Below are positions 52,130-63,691 of a DNA stretch of 64,000 nucleotides, in pieces. The stretch spans positions 367,658-431,657 of the forward strand of contig ML976663.1 in the NCBI GenBank assembly GCA_010015655.1. Reading direction: 5' to 3'. The position numbers and the translations under genes were made by a program. How positions within the stretch are numbered: the stretch's first letter is position 1; every line of letters starts with the position of its first letter. A model generated the notes under the pieces. It saw only the letters and a list, made by a program, of their open reading frames with translations, was not told where the DNA came from and did no database searches. Source of the DNA: Bimuria novae-zelandiae CBS 107.79 (Eukaryota; Ascomycota; Dothideomycetes; Pleosporales; Didymosphaeriaceae).

Positions 52130-55100
52130 AAAGAATAGTTCCTATTTTTATTATAAAGATACGGGACATTGCGTAAAGTAGTGTAAACTTTTACCTATAA
52201 TAAAGCTAGCACAAGTTCGCGCCGCTACACCCGCTACTAAAGGATCCTCTAACAAAGAGTTTAATATAGCCTCTACTAATTTAGAAAACTAGGTCCTTCT
52301 GGTAATAGTCGCCGCTAGGAGGTAGAAGTAGGAAAAGGGCAAAAGATAAGTTTTAATAACTTTTAAAGGCTATAGCTAGACTTAATACTAGTAATAGTAC
52401 ACTTGCTTATTAATAACATTATATTTGCATCGACGATAATTAGTTTAAGTTATTTAACCTTTAAATTTATATTAGAAAAACTTATAATAAAAGCCTACCT
52501 ACAGCGCAAGAATCTACCCTATCTATAAGAGGTTATTAGTATTAGAGGCATGCGACTCTTCGTACGCGAAGTAGTCTAACTAGAAGTAAATATTAATAGC
52601 TATATAGAATTAATGTAACTATACGTCTTACCTAATAACGGGTCGTACGACCTAATCCTTGGCCTAACCTAGATAAAAAAGAATAGGGTTAAACTAGCCC
52701 CGGCGAAGAAATTAATCTAAATTAGAAGTTTAGGCACCCGCATCCGTAACTAAGAAGGCAAGAAACTATTAATAAAGCCCTAAGGAGTATTAGCTACAGC
52801 CTTTATAGCCCTAGATTAGCGTAATCGACGCCTGGGAAATAGGGCCAAGGTGTTTTCTATATTAATAAAGGATATACAGAAGGCGTTAACCCGCAAGCTA
52901 AAGGTAAACCTATAGGAGTTACTACCTAAAGCTTTTAAGGACTTATAGCGTATCTTCTGCAGGGAACAAGCTGACAAGCTCCCCCCGCACTATGGACCTG
53001 GAGTGGATCTTTTTATCCCTCTCGTGGAAAAAGATGGCGAGACCCTAGAGATCCCCTACGGCCCTCTATTTAATATGTCTCGCGAAGAGTTGCTCGTCCT
53101 TTAAAAAGAGCTTACTAAATACTTAGATAAAGGCTTTATTTAGGTAAGCAAGTCTAGCGCCGCCACCCTAGTATTATTTACTAAAAAACCTAGCAAAAGA
53201 CTACGCTTTTACGTTAATTATTAAGCCCTAAACGCTATCTTAAAGAAGGACTAGTACCCTCTACTATTAATTAGTAAGACCCTTTAGCTCCTCGCAAAGG
53301 CTAAATAGTTTAATAAACTTAATATAATCTAAGCCTTCTATAAGCTTTAGATAGCGAAAGGCGAGGAATAGAAGACAGCGTTTAGAACCTAATTTAGTCT
53401 CTATAAGTGGCTAGTAGTTCCTTTTAGCCTAGCCAACGCGCCAAGTACGTTTTAGTAGTATATTAACTAGGTGCTAAGGGAGCACCTCGATGACTACTGC
53501 TTAGCGTACATAGACAACGTTTTTATCTTCTCTAGTGGCAGCCGAAAAGACCACGAAAAGAAAGTACGTACCGTAATTTAGAAGTTAGGGGCCGCAGGAC
53601 TATACTTAGATATTAAGAAATCTAAGTTTTGCGTTAAAAAGACTAAGTACCTTAGATTTATTGTAGAAGTTAACAAGGGCGTAAGCATAGACCTAGATAA
53701 AGTCTAAGTAATTTAGGAATAGGAGCTACTAACTTTAGTAAAGGAAGTCTAGAGCTTCGTGGGCTTTATAAACTTTTATTAAAGATTTATATAAGACTTC
53801 TCTAGCATAGTAAGCCCCCTTATAAAGCTTACTAGTAAAGGAGTAGAATTTGTCTAGGGACAAGAGCAGCAGCACGCATTTAACTTTTTAAAGATAGCGT
53901 TCTATACGGACCCCGCGCTAGCCCACTTTAACCCCGAACGAGAATTAGTACTAGAAGCAGACGCCTTTAGCTAGTCGACTAGGGGATGCTTCTCCTAGTA
54001 CGATAACGACGGGATTCTGCGCCTAGTGGCTTACTTCTTAGCGAAGAATAGCCTGGCAGAATATAACTACGCTATCTACAATAAAGAGATGCTCGCAGTT
54101 ATTAAATACGTAGATAAATAGGACTATATATATTAAGTAGTAAAGCACCTTACGGTCTACACTAATTATAAGAACCTTACGTATTTCGCTACTAAACAAA
54201 GGTTGGACAAACGACACGTTTGGTGGGTAGATATACTTAGCTATATTAACATGACGTTTGTATATAGACTAGGGTTAGTAAACTCTAGGGCGGACGCCCT
54301 CTCCTAGAGGGACTAAGACCTACTAAAGGACGGCGGAGATAATAGATTAAAGTTAAGGCACTTTACGCTTTTTTAGGAGACTACTAAGAGAAATAGCTTA
54401 AAGTCTTTCGTCCCCTAAATACCTACTACTATAAAGGAACCTAACTATACTAAAATAGATAAGGACCTAGTGCTCGCTTACCTAATACGCCCTAAACTAC
54501 CTATATTAACCTTTTAAGGAGGCGATAGCCCTGCCGAGCGACGCGAACTAGACTTTAATACTATATAGTAAGAGGTAGAACGCGATGAAGATAGTGCGTA
54601 TAGCGAGATAAAGGTCTATGTTAAGAACGGGCTTAGGAAGTTCGAACCTAGGTGGAAGTTATCTGTTAGTATCTTGGAATGTAGTATAAATAACCAAGGG
54701 TACCTACGCTACAGGTCAAGACGATAGGTACTAGAATTAGAACCTTTATAAATAAAGCTAATAGCGGTCGCGCATAGTTCCCTAGCTTTAGGACACTTAG
54801 GATAAGAAAACACCTATAAGATCCTCGCTTAAGACTACTTCTTCTCGGGGATGTCTAACTAAGTAAGGCAGTACATCAAGAACTGTGATATCTGTGGAAG
54901 AACTAAACCATAAAGAGAAGTAAAATAGGGCCTGCTAAAGCCCTTACCACTACCCGAACAAGGATAGAAGGATATTATAATAGACTTTATTACTACCCTA
55001 CCTGAGAGCGATAGCTGCACGAATATTATAATAATTATAGACAGACTTAGCAAGGACCCTAAGTTTATTAGTCTCCTAAATCTTAATATACCTACGGTCA

Positions 55101-55860
55101 CGATAGCGTTCCTTTAACACTAGGTAGTAGACTACTTTTTCCCCTTCTCTATTATATTAGACCGCGGGGGACAATTCGTGAGCGAATTTTAGACTACACT
55201 CTATAAACAAGCAGATATCGACCGAAGACTGTCTATAGTAAAGCACCTAAAGACAGACAGGCAGATAGAACAAATAAACTCTATCCTTAAAGCCTACCTC
55301 TAGGCGTACTATAACTAGTAATAGGATAATTAGATAAAGTGGCTTCCTATAGCCTAGATAGCTATTAAAGGGCGAGAAGCCATATTAACAGAAGTTAGCC
55401 CGTTTTTCCTATCCTATAGCTAGAATATTAAACTAGTTAAGAACTTCGGGGCACGGAGATTAGCCTTAGAACTTAGAACTAACGCAAAGAAGGCTACGAA
55501 GGCAATAATAGAGAAGTTTAAAGAGGTTTTTAACTTTGCCTAGGCAAAAATAATAATAGCCTAACAAGCATAAGAGCGCCTAGCAAACCGTTAATATAAA
55601 AACGCTCTAATCTTAAAGGAAGGAGATAAGGTATAGCTAAAGTATAGGAACTACCTTTAAAACTAACGTTTAAGTAAGAAGCTTAACTAGAAGTAAAAAA
55701 AGTTTATTATAAGGAAGGTAATAAACTCTTACGTAGTAGAACTAGACGTCCCGCCGAACATGCACCTAAGGTTCTATATAGATAGGCTAAAGTTAGCCTC
55801 GTCGAACCCTCTTTCTAGCTAAACTACTAATGACGTCCAGCCCGAAGCAATTATAATAAA
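52130..55860 (+). pseudogene. inner Gypsy gag-pol remnant
   Basis: Readable motifs: knuckle-like CKKNSSYFYYKDTGHCVK (a Cys now Tyr); RT stretches LFIPLVEKDGETLEIPYGPL, MSREELLVL, FTKKPSKRLRFYVNY and LANAPSTF; the catalytic box YIDN (53507-53518; YIDD expected); RNase [31 protein letters not shown] and RHVWWVDILSYI; integrase zinc-binding HSSLALGHLG...NCDICGR; core IIIDFITTLPES, ILDRGGQFVSEF and QIEQINSILKAYL (Asp, Asp, Glu). Stops mostly replace Gln or Trp. Not functional. Confidence 0.87.
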
Positions 55861-56379
55861 AAAAAGGGGAAGGAGAGTATAGTGTAGTTAATATATGTAA
55901 AGAACGCTAGTCCCGTAAAGGCAAGAGGGTAGAATACCTAGTACAGTAAGAAAACTACTCTTAAAGAACTTAAGAACCTTATAGGAACCTTAACTAAGCT
56001 ACTACGTTAGACTATTAAGAGAAGTTTACTAAGCTATATTAAAATCGCAACAGAAAACTCCTAATAGGATTCCACCGCGATATCCCCTAAATTAGCTTTT
56101 ATTAGGGCCTAAAGGAGGCTCTACGATGCCTATCTCGCTACGCTAAAAAACCTAGCTAGATAAAGGTATCTAAGATAAGGGTAGGAATAACATCGTTAAG
56201 GGATAAAGTTAAGTATTAGGGAAGAAAGTTAAGAAGGAATCTTAAGAAAGCAACTTAGAAAACTTTTAAAACTACTAAGGATAATAAGGGGACTAAATAA
56301 TTTTTATAGTAGTAAGGGATAACCCTTACGAAAGAAGTAAGCCTTAGAAGTAAACTAAAGCAAGAAGGAGAGAGGAACT

Positions 56380-57240
56380 AGGTAAGAGGGGTATTTTTAG
56401 CTACTAAAGGAGTAGTAAAACCCTCCTTAATAATGTTTAGGTCCACTTCTCCGCCTTTTAACACACTACTAGGGTCGGGGAAGCTATTATCCTCCTTACT
56501 TAAGCGCTTCTTAATTACGATAGCCTAAAGCTACTAGCGTAAGCCCTAGTAGGCTTAAGTAGGCATATTAGCTCCCGCGAGGATATTATTTATTATCTAA
56601 AGACTATCTATTACAATGCCCTTGTCCACTACCACGAACTTACTAGAGAGCTACACGATATTAGCCTTAGAAGATAGCTTTATTATTTAAAAGGAACTTA
56701 TAAAAGGGTTCTTACACTCTTAATAGAATGCTTTAAAGTTAGTAGTATAAATTTAAAGAAGGTTAGAAGTCTTTTTAACCGCGACAGCAATGCGCTCTAA
56801 AAGCTAAATAGTCTTAAAGGAAAAAGTAATAGGGCCTAAAGTAATAATAGTCTTACTCTTAAAGGAGGTATAGTAATTAATAATAGTAACCTTACGAGTA
56901 GAATAGAACGCGTTAAGGTTAGTAAGGAAGGCCTTTTATTCCTAGCTACTCTTTAAAACTTTATTTATAAGGTGGCCTGCACTAATAACTATAATATTAG
57001 TAAACTCTTTATAGCTAACTTTGTTAAGGGCAGGCTAAATCTAGGTAGGGGAAGGAGTTAGTAGAGCACACCCCGAAGTTATTTAGAATAAGTTAGACTA
57101 AAGCATACTTGTCTAGTGTAGCTAGTAAGCTTGTAGGTACGGCACTCCTCGCAGGACACCATCTTACCCGCCAGCACCTACTAACAGACGCGTCTATAAG
57201 TAATATAGTTAATATACTAGCGCTTAATTATCGCGCGTAG
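56380..57240 (-). pseudogene. antisense ORF of the inner Gypsy, degenerate
   Basis: Minus-strand frame, opposite to pol, readable through Gln-type stops: GKMVSCEECRTYKLTSYTRQ near the N-terminal side, then FTNIIVISAGHLINKVLKSS, FKSKTIITLGPITFSFKTI, LLERIAVAVKKTSNLL, ECKNPFISSF, LSSKFVVVDKGIVIDSL, IVIKKRLSKEDNSFPDP and LKGGEVDLNIIKEGFTTP. Matches the plus-strand frame at 47,330-48,250 of the outer copy. The Cys pairs near the start (CEEC, another Cys later) could bind metal. Function unknown. Confidence 0.55.
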
Positions 57241-57961
57241 CAAGATTAGACCTTAAGAGCTAAGCTTGTTAAGTTGGCGAGTGCGTACACCTAGGCCAAT
57301 AAAGAACTAGGAAGGAGGTTAGAAGAGTAAGGAGGCAAGTTAGAAGGTAGGAAGAAATAGAAAAAGCGTAGAAGAGGGTCTAGAACTTACTTTGCGAGCT
57401 TTAAAAGGGCTAAACTTCTTAGTAAGCTAGCTAAGAAGGATTACGCTAGCGTTAGATATAGTAGCCTTATTTTAAGAGAGCTTAGTCTTCTTAAGTTAGT
57501 AACTAGGTAACTACGATAGGGACGGGCCTTCTTTTATTTTATTATTAGAGTTAGTAGCACGCCTCTAACGCTTAGGCGTCCTTATTACGTAGTTATTACG
57601 CGAAGGGCTAGCTATCTTATTAGAATAGTAAGGGGAATTAGGTCGCGAAGTTAAGGAAAACTAGGTTAAAAGCAAGACGTTGCAGCGCACGAAGTTAAGC
57701 TAAGAAAAGAGAGAGAGCTTAAAAGAGTAAGGTCTAAAAGCTAAGTAAGAAGTAATTTTATGTATATAATAATAAGTAAACGCACTAGCGCGAATACACC
57801 GCCGTAGTAACTACTTATAATAAGGACATAAAATTAGACACGCGAGAATAGAACTAGTAAGAGGTTTATAATAGCAAGAGGATCGCAAGCAGACAACAAA
57901 ACGACCACGAAGCTATATAAATAAAATAAGACGCAGAGATTTCTTTTTTTTTTACCCTTAA

Positions 57962-57978
57962 TAGAGGGAAGGGAGGTA
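57962..57978 (+). other. polypurine tract of the inner Gypsy
   Basis: TAGAGGGAAGGGAGGTA ends immediately before the 3' LTR, the expected site of plus-strand DNA priming during reverse transcription. Confidence 0.75.
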
Positions 57979-58139
57979 TATAATAGGCTACGCCTAGTTA
58001 TTGCCTCGGATCCTTAACCCTCGGTTATGCGAACCCTAGATATATAAGTTTGACGCCCGAAGCTTAACTTCGGACTCTCTATTGAATTCATAAGTATTCT
58101 TCTGGCACCTTTGGCTCCTTGAGCACCCAGCCCCTTACA
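57979..58139 (+). repeat. inner Gypsy 3' LTR
   Basis: 161 bp, TATAATAGGC...GCCCCTTACA. The original TG start is now TA, a RIP-type change. Confidence 0.94.
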
Positions 58140-58144
58140 TACTA

Positions 58145-61100
58145 TGCTAGAGAAGTTTTATATAATCTCTAATAAAAGTTTATAAAGTTTATAAAGCTCT
58201 AAACTCTCTTTATTAAAGTTAGTAGCTTTTATTTTTAAATTACTTAGATTTTATCTAGGTCTATGCTTACGCCCTTATTAACTTCTATAATAAATTTAAG
58301 GTACTTAGTTTTTTTAACGTAAAACTTAAATTTTTTAATATCTAAGTATAGTCTTATAGCTCTTAACTTTTAAATTATAGTATATACTTTCTCTTCGTGG
58401 TCTTTTTAACTGCTACTAGAGAAGATAAGAACGTTATCTATATACGCTAAGTAGTAGTTATTAAGGTACTTTCTTAGTATCTAATTTATATACTACTAGA
58501 ACGTACTTAGCGCGTTAGCTAGGCTAAAAGGAACTATTAGCTACTTATAAAAACTAAATTAAGTTTTAAATGCTATCTTCTATTCCTTATCTTTTACTAT
58601 TTAAAGCTTATAAAAGGCTTAAATTATATTAAGTTTACTGAACTATTTAACCTTTACAAGGAGCTAAAGGGTCTTACTAATTAATAATAAAGAGTACTAG
58701 TCCTTTTTTAAAATAATATTTAGGGCTTAATAATTAACATAAAAGCGTAGTCCTTTACTAAATTTTTTAGTAAATAATACTAGGACGGTGGCACTAGACT
58801 TACTTACTTAAATAAAGTCTTTATTTAAGTATTTAGTAAGCTTTTTTTAAAGGACAAGCAATTCTTCGCGAGACATATTAAATAGAGGACTATAGGGGAT
58901 TTCTAGGGTCTTACTATCTTTTTTTATAAGAGGGATAAAAAGATTTACTCTAGGTTTATAGTGCAGGGAGAGCTTGTTAGCTTATTCCCTATAAAAGACA
59001 CGCTACAAGTTCTTAAAAGCTTTAAGTAATAACTCTTATAGGTTTTCTTTTAGCTTACGGGTTAACGCCTTTTATATATTTTTTATTAATATAGAAAATA
59101 CCTTAGCCTTATTTCCTAGACGTTAATTACGCTAATCTAAAACTATAAAAGCTATAGCTAATACCTTTTAAGGCTTTATTAATAGTTTTTTACCTTTTTA
59201 GTTATAGATGCGAGTGTCTAAATTTTTAATCTAAATTAATTTCTTCGCTAGGGCTACTTTAACCTTATTTTTCTTTATTTAGATTAGGCTAAGGATTAGA
59301 TCGTACGATCTATTATTAGGTAAGACGTATAGCTATATTAGTTTTATATAGCTATTAATATTTATTTTTTATTAGACTACTTCGCGTACAAAGAGTCGCA
59401 TGCCTCTAATACTAATAATTTTTTATAAACAAGGTAGGTTCTTGCGCTGTAGGTAGGCTTTTATTATAATTTTTTTTAATATAAATCTAAATATTAAATA
59501 ACTTAAATTAATTATTATCAATATAAATATAATGTTATTAATAAGCGAGTATACTATTATTAGTATTAAGTCTAGCTATAGCCTTTAAAAGTTATTAAAA
59601 CTTATCTTTTGCCCTTTTTCTACTTTTACTTTCTAGCGGCGACTATTACTAGGAGGAATTAGTTTTCTAAATTAGTAAAAGCTATATTAAACTCTTTATT
59701 AAAGAATTTTTTAGTAGCGGGTATAGTGGCGCGAACTTATACTAGCTTTATTATAGGTAAAAGTTTATACTACTTTACGCGGTGTCCTATATCTTTATAA
59801 TAAAAATAGGAACTATTCTTCTTACGGGTTTCTATTACCTCGCGCGACACCCACATGGCTTATTTCTAAGTATTACTAGACCTATGTCCTATAGCTCTAT
59901 CTGTTACTTAGTGTCTTCTATTTTAGCTTTGTCGGCCGGACATCTTTCTAGGGTTAGCTTAGGTAGGTTCCTAATCTATCTCGTCTAGCGCCCTATTCTT
60001 AGTAGAAAACTTTAGTAGCTATAATATATTTTAGAAAAGATTTTCTTTAATTTTATTAACTTTCTTCTAAACCCCTTATAGGTCCTAATTATTATTTATA
60101 TTTATTATAATTATTTAGTCCTGTAAGTCCTTATAGAGGCTTTAAAAGTATAGGTTTTTTAAATTTTTTTCAACTATACTCCTTAGCTTCTATAGTATAG
60201 TTATTAAAGTTAAAGTTAAAGTTATAAAGCTTTTAGTTTCCTTATTATATTATAAGTAAATAGTTACGCGCGATTTCTTCCGCTAGGTAGTTATAAAAGT
60301 TATAGTCTAGTAGCTCTTAGAGTTTAGCTTTAGTGTATCCTAGGTAGTAGTTTAGGTATATAATTCCTACTATTACTACACGTCCTGTTAATTAACTAAT
60401 AATATATTTAAATATATTTCTAAGGTAGTCCCTATCCTCTAGAAGCTTATATTATATTACTATTTTAAAGTAGTAGTAATTCTATTATTTACTATTAAAG
60501 TAAGGTAAGTTAAAAATTTTAAGGCGGCGGCTTCTTCCTTAGTTTAAAATAAGTTTTACTATTAATCTCTTTTGTAGCTCTATCTATTAGTGTACTTTTA
60601 ATAGCTAATTTATACCTCCTATTTTTTAAAAGTATTATTATATTATTAAGGGTTCTTAGCGCTCTCTTACTATTTCTTTAGTTAGTCTTTTTACTCCGTA
60701 TAGTAGAGTTTAAAAAGTATTTTAAAGGTTAATAAGTGCTTTAATCTTGCTTAGGAATTATTATATTTTATTATTATTAACTCCTAATACTTAAAGTTTA
60801 GTTATAAATAAGAAGGCTATCCTTTTATTTCCTTAACTATTACTTTTTTATAAGCTAATAGCTTACTGCGTATAATTATTCGCGCTAAGATCTAAAGTTT
60901 TAGTAAAAAGTCTTATTCTTATTTTTATAACTTCTTTATTTAGTAAAGATAGTCTTGCTAGCGTTAAGTATCTATTAGAACTTCTTCTTAATTACTTACT
61001 AAGGAGGGTTCTATCTTCTTATAAATCTAGGCGTTGTCTTTATAGTATTTATCTACGTAAGTCCTTTAACTTCGTGTGCTACTTTGTAGCTTTAGTCTAT

Positions 61101-61153
61101 AGTTATATTTAAAATTTACTTATCCCGTGATAGGTAAAAGTAATTAAATTTAA
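58145..61153 (-). pseudogene. outer Gypsy gag, protease and RT remnant
   Basis: Mirrors inner-copy 50,800-53,807 on the minus strand. The RT region lies around 58,200-58,990, protease around 59,150-59,560 and gag with knuckle at 59,760-61,100. The apparent open frame at 59782-59988 (plus strand) is antisense to this gag and mirrors 51936-52169 of the inner copy. Confidence 0.8.
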
Positions 61154-61314
61154 TATAAAGTGCTAGGTGCTTAAAGAGCTAAAGGTGCTAAAAGAATACT
61201 TATAAATTTAATAAAAAATCTAAAGTTAAGCTTTAGGCGTTAAACTTATATATCTAGGATTCGCATAACTAAGGATTAAGGATCCAAGGCAGCAACTGGG
61301 CGTAGCCTATTACA
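61154..61314 (-). repeat. outer Gypsy 5' LTR
   Basis: 161 bp; on the plus strand TATAAAGTGC...TAGCCTATTACA. Followed by GGTCT, which also precedes the 3' LTR. Confidence 0.93.
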
Positions 61315-62020
61315 GGTCTAACTTTATAATAGTTTATAATTTAGTAGTTTTAGAACTAATACTAATGCGGAGGCGGATAAGGTTATATAGGTTAAATTTA
61401 TAGTTTAGGATAAAGTGGATATTCTTTAGATAGACGCCTAGGATCTGCTTGACGACCTATATTATTTATAGAGAGAAACGCTTACCTACTAAACTATTAT
61501 TATTATTAGTTATTAGTATAACACCCTAATAAAGCTAAGCTAGCTTTAGTATTGCTTTTTTAGCCTCTAGCTCTTATATTCTTTTTTAGTATTAAAGCTC
61601 TTAAAGCTTAGCCTGTAACTTATATTATTAAAGCTCTTTATTTATAATTATGGCTTTATGGCTTGCCATTAGCTATATAAGCTATTACTAGGTAAGTATT
61701 ACTATTATCTAGCTATACTAGGGCTGTTAAAGCAAGATAAGGTTAATAGTAAAGGTAGTATTACTACTAGAAAAGGCTAGGAAGTTAACTATAATAAGTG
61801 TAATAAAATTTGCGTAGTATTTGTACAAATTCCTGCAGTGGCAATAAGGGTAGTAGGTAGATAGGGGGCATCGTCCGGATGCATCGCTTCTTTATAATAC
61901 TGCACTTCTTTGTGTAGTGCTTGGCGGCTCGATCGAGTATAGAACCTTTCAAGTTATAACCGAGTAATCTTGCTAGCTTTCTTTACAGCAGCTCGCTTAA
62001 ATGCACGCTTAAAGACCCCG
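61315..62020 (-). mobile_element. DIRS-like retrotransposon, 5' part (gag-like)
   Basis: Joined to 46,311 once the Gypsy at 46,312-61,314 and its target duplication (GGTCT on both sides) are removed. The minus strand reads a Lys/Glu/Leu-rich coiled-coil-like stretch (ELEAKKAIL) and GVYLKNIHFILNYKFNLYN, plausible for a gag-like protein. The right part (61,810-62,020) is GC-balanced and probably untranslated or beyond the element. The far end is not defined. Confidence 0.5.
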
Positions 62021-62022
62021 TA

Positions 62023-63691
62023 CCCGCGCCACTCGCCAACCCTGCGGGTTGGCGCTGCGCAGCTCAACGTAACTTCGCGGCTCAACGTAACTTTACAACG
62101 CGCTTTTTACTCTATCCTTACTTTACAACCCACAAAAATGCCTAAATTCTATGGCGAGAGTTACGAAATTAAGGAGCGCATCTTAGCTTATATCTCTAGC
62201 TTTTTTAATAGAGAAATACCTAATATTATAGCTATAGCACGCGACTAGTGCGTGCCTATTTCGCGACTTCAAGCGCGCGTTAAAGGCAGAACAAGCCGCC
62301 ATAACCGCACTAGGTCGAATCTACGCCTCTCGCCAGTGCAAGACAAAGCTCTAAAGTTATATATACGCCGCTGCGATAGTATTAGCATGCCTTATCTTAT
62401 ACCATAGCTAAAAGGCGCTGCCTAGTACATCCTTAACCGCGCGCATCCTAACAGTAGCGCTCTACTACTTAGTAAAGACTAGACCGCGTAGTAGCTACAC
62501 TAGAATCCTAAGTGCCACCGCATAAAGTAGAAGTCGCAGGATATTAATAAGATAATAATAGCAACAATAGAAGCATATTCTTAGCATTTTACTAAGCTTA
62601 AGAAGGTTATTAATGCTTACAGCATCACCGCATCAGACACCTATAATATAGACAAAACCAGGTTCCGTATAGGCGTTGGCGGCAGCTAATAGATTATTAC
62701 TATAAAGTTAAATTACCCTTAGGTCTCCGCGTCAGAGACCTCGCGCGATTATATTACCTTAATTAAATTAATCTCTAGTAATAGCGAGGTCCTTAATCCT
62801 ATACTCGTCGTGCAAGGCGTTAATTACCTTTATTAATAGTATACTAATACTACGCTGCCTAATAATTATATAATTACTATATTAATATCTAGCTATACTA
62901 ATAATTTAATATTAATTAAGTAGCTAAAGTTCTTTAAAAAATAGACGCGTGCGCGGTAGAAGGGCGTATAGTAATTACTTATATTTAATAGATTTAGTAG
63001 CTATTTAACTATTAAGTTTATTAAGTACTATAATAGGTATAATATAATACCTTTCTCGCTATCACCTCACGCATCTCATCACCTGCAGCCTCTCAACGTC
63101 GTCTGTTTTTAGCTATTAAAGAACAATCACAAGAAGGCTATAAAGATAGCTATACGTACTAGGTGCACTAACTTTAATAAAGTCGAATTTCTACACGCGT
63201 ATTACAGCATTAAAATAGCTACTTTTAAACGTAGCACTATACTTAGTGCTTAGGAGAAGTTAGGCATCTTTCTATTTAATTTAGAGATTATATATATAAA
63301 GCTGCCTACAGTGCGTACGCCATTACCATCACTTTTATCCGCAGTCAATTTATCACCTATCGCTAACACGCCTACGTCGTACTAATAGCAGCATAAAAAG
63401 ATGTCGCGCGCTCTAGAAAGGAGTAATATTTCTAGCTATAGGCTTAAAAAGTTCCTAAAAAGCTCGTAATTACTCATTGATAGTCTCGCGCTAGCCCAGC
63501 GAGACCTCTTAGCTATCACTGTAGCGGCCCAACAGCGCTAGAAAAGGCAGGTCAAAGATGCTAGATAGGTATAGAAAGGCGGCGTAGTCACCGTAAAGGC
63601 AGCGCGACAAGCTATTGATCATCGTGTGGAGCAGGAGGCACAAAAGGCTGCTAGACAGGCTGCAAAAACGTACAAGGACGCGCACTTGCAG
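62023..63691 (+). mobile_element. pogo-type DNA transposon C, relative of element A, 3'-truncated
   Basis: TIR-like start CCCGCGCCACTCGCCAACCC after TA (62021-62022), including the palindrome GCCAACCCTGCGGGTTGGC and two AACGTAACTT units as in element A. ATG 62138 begins MPKFYGESYEIKERILAYIS. Through fewer stops than in A it reads TSRHNRTRSNLRLSP, VQDKALKLYIRRCDSI, ISSNSEVLNPILVVQGVNYL, LLIFNRFSSYLTIKFIKYY and SHHLQPLNVVCF. Similarity to element A ends near 63,691, after AAAACGTACAAGGAC and ACTTGCAG, and no right TIR is seen, so it is truncated or continues outside the window in altered form. Confidence 0.78.

Larger units (their letters stand above)
50639..58139 (+). mobile_element. inner Gypsy LTR retrotransposon
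   Basis: A complete 7,501-bp element: 161-bp LTRs at 50639-50799 and 57979-58139, TACTA target duplication (50634-50638 and 58140-58144), and a polypurine tract AGAGGGAAGGGAGG directly before the 3' LTR. Plus-strand order is gag with CCHC-like remnant (about 52,130-52,190), protease (52,380-52,700), RT (52,980-53,560), RNase H (53,860-54,330), integrase (54,770-55,400), then a chromodomain-like or linker end near 55,750-55,860. RT before integrase is the Gypsy order. About 2 kb between integrase and 3' LTR contains an antisense frame. RIP has placed stops throughout. Confidence 0.94.
46312..61314 (-). mobile_element. outer Gypsy LTR retrotransposon, split by a same-family copy
   Basis: LTRs at 46312-46472 (3') and 61154-61314 (5'), both 161 bp, flanked by GGTCT (46307-46311 and 61315-61319). 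Net length after removing the inner element and one TACTA is 7,497 bp, almost the same as the inner copy (7,501). From 61,153 downwards the minus strand carries gag, protease and RT sequence to 58,145, then resumes at 50,633 with RNase H, integrase and the 3' region. The break corresponds to inner-copy position about 53,807, between RT and RNase H. RIP is stronger here than in the inner copy, fitting its greater age. Confidence 0.93.

Noticed and set aside
51936..52169. Minus-strand ORF, mirrored at 59782-59988
   Set aside because: It is antisense to the Gypsy gag zinc-knuckle region. Its presence in both copies follows from their common origin; the longer frame nearer the 3' LTR is a better antisense candidate.
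61970..62248. 92-codon ORF as an independent gene
   Set aside because: It spans the TIR and the first codons of pogo element C; the real start is ATG 62138 and the frame ends in a RIP-type stop.
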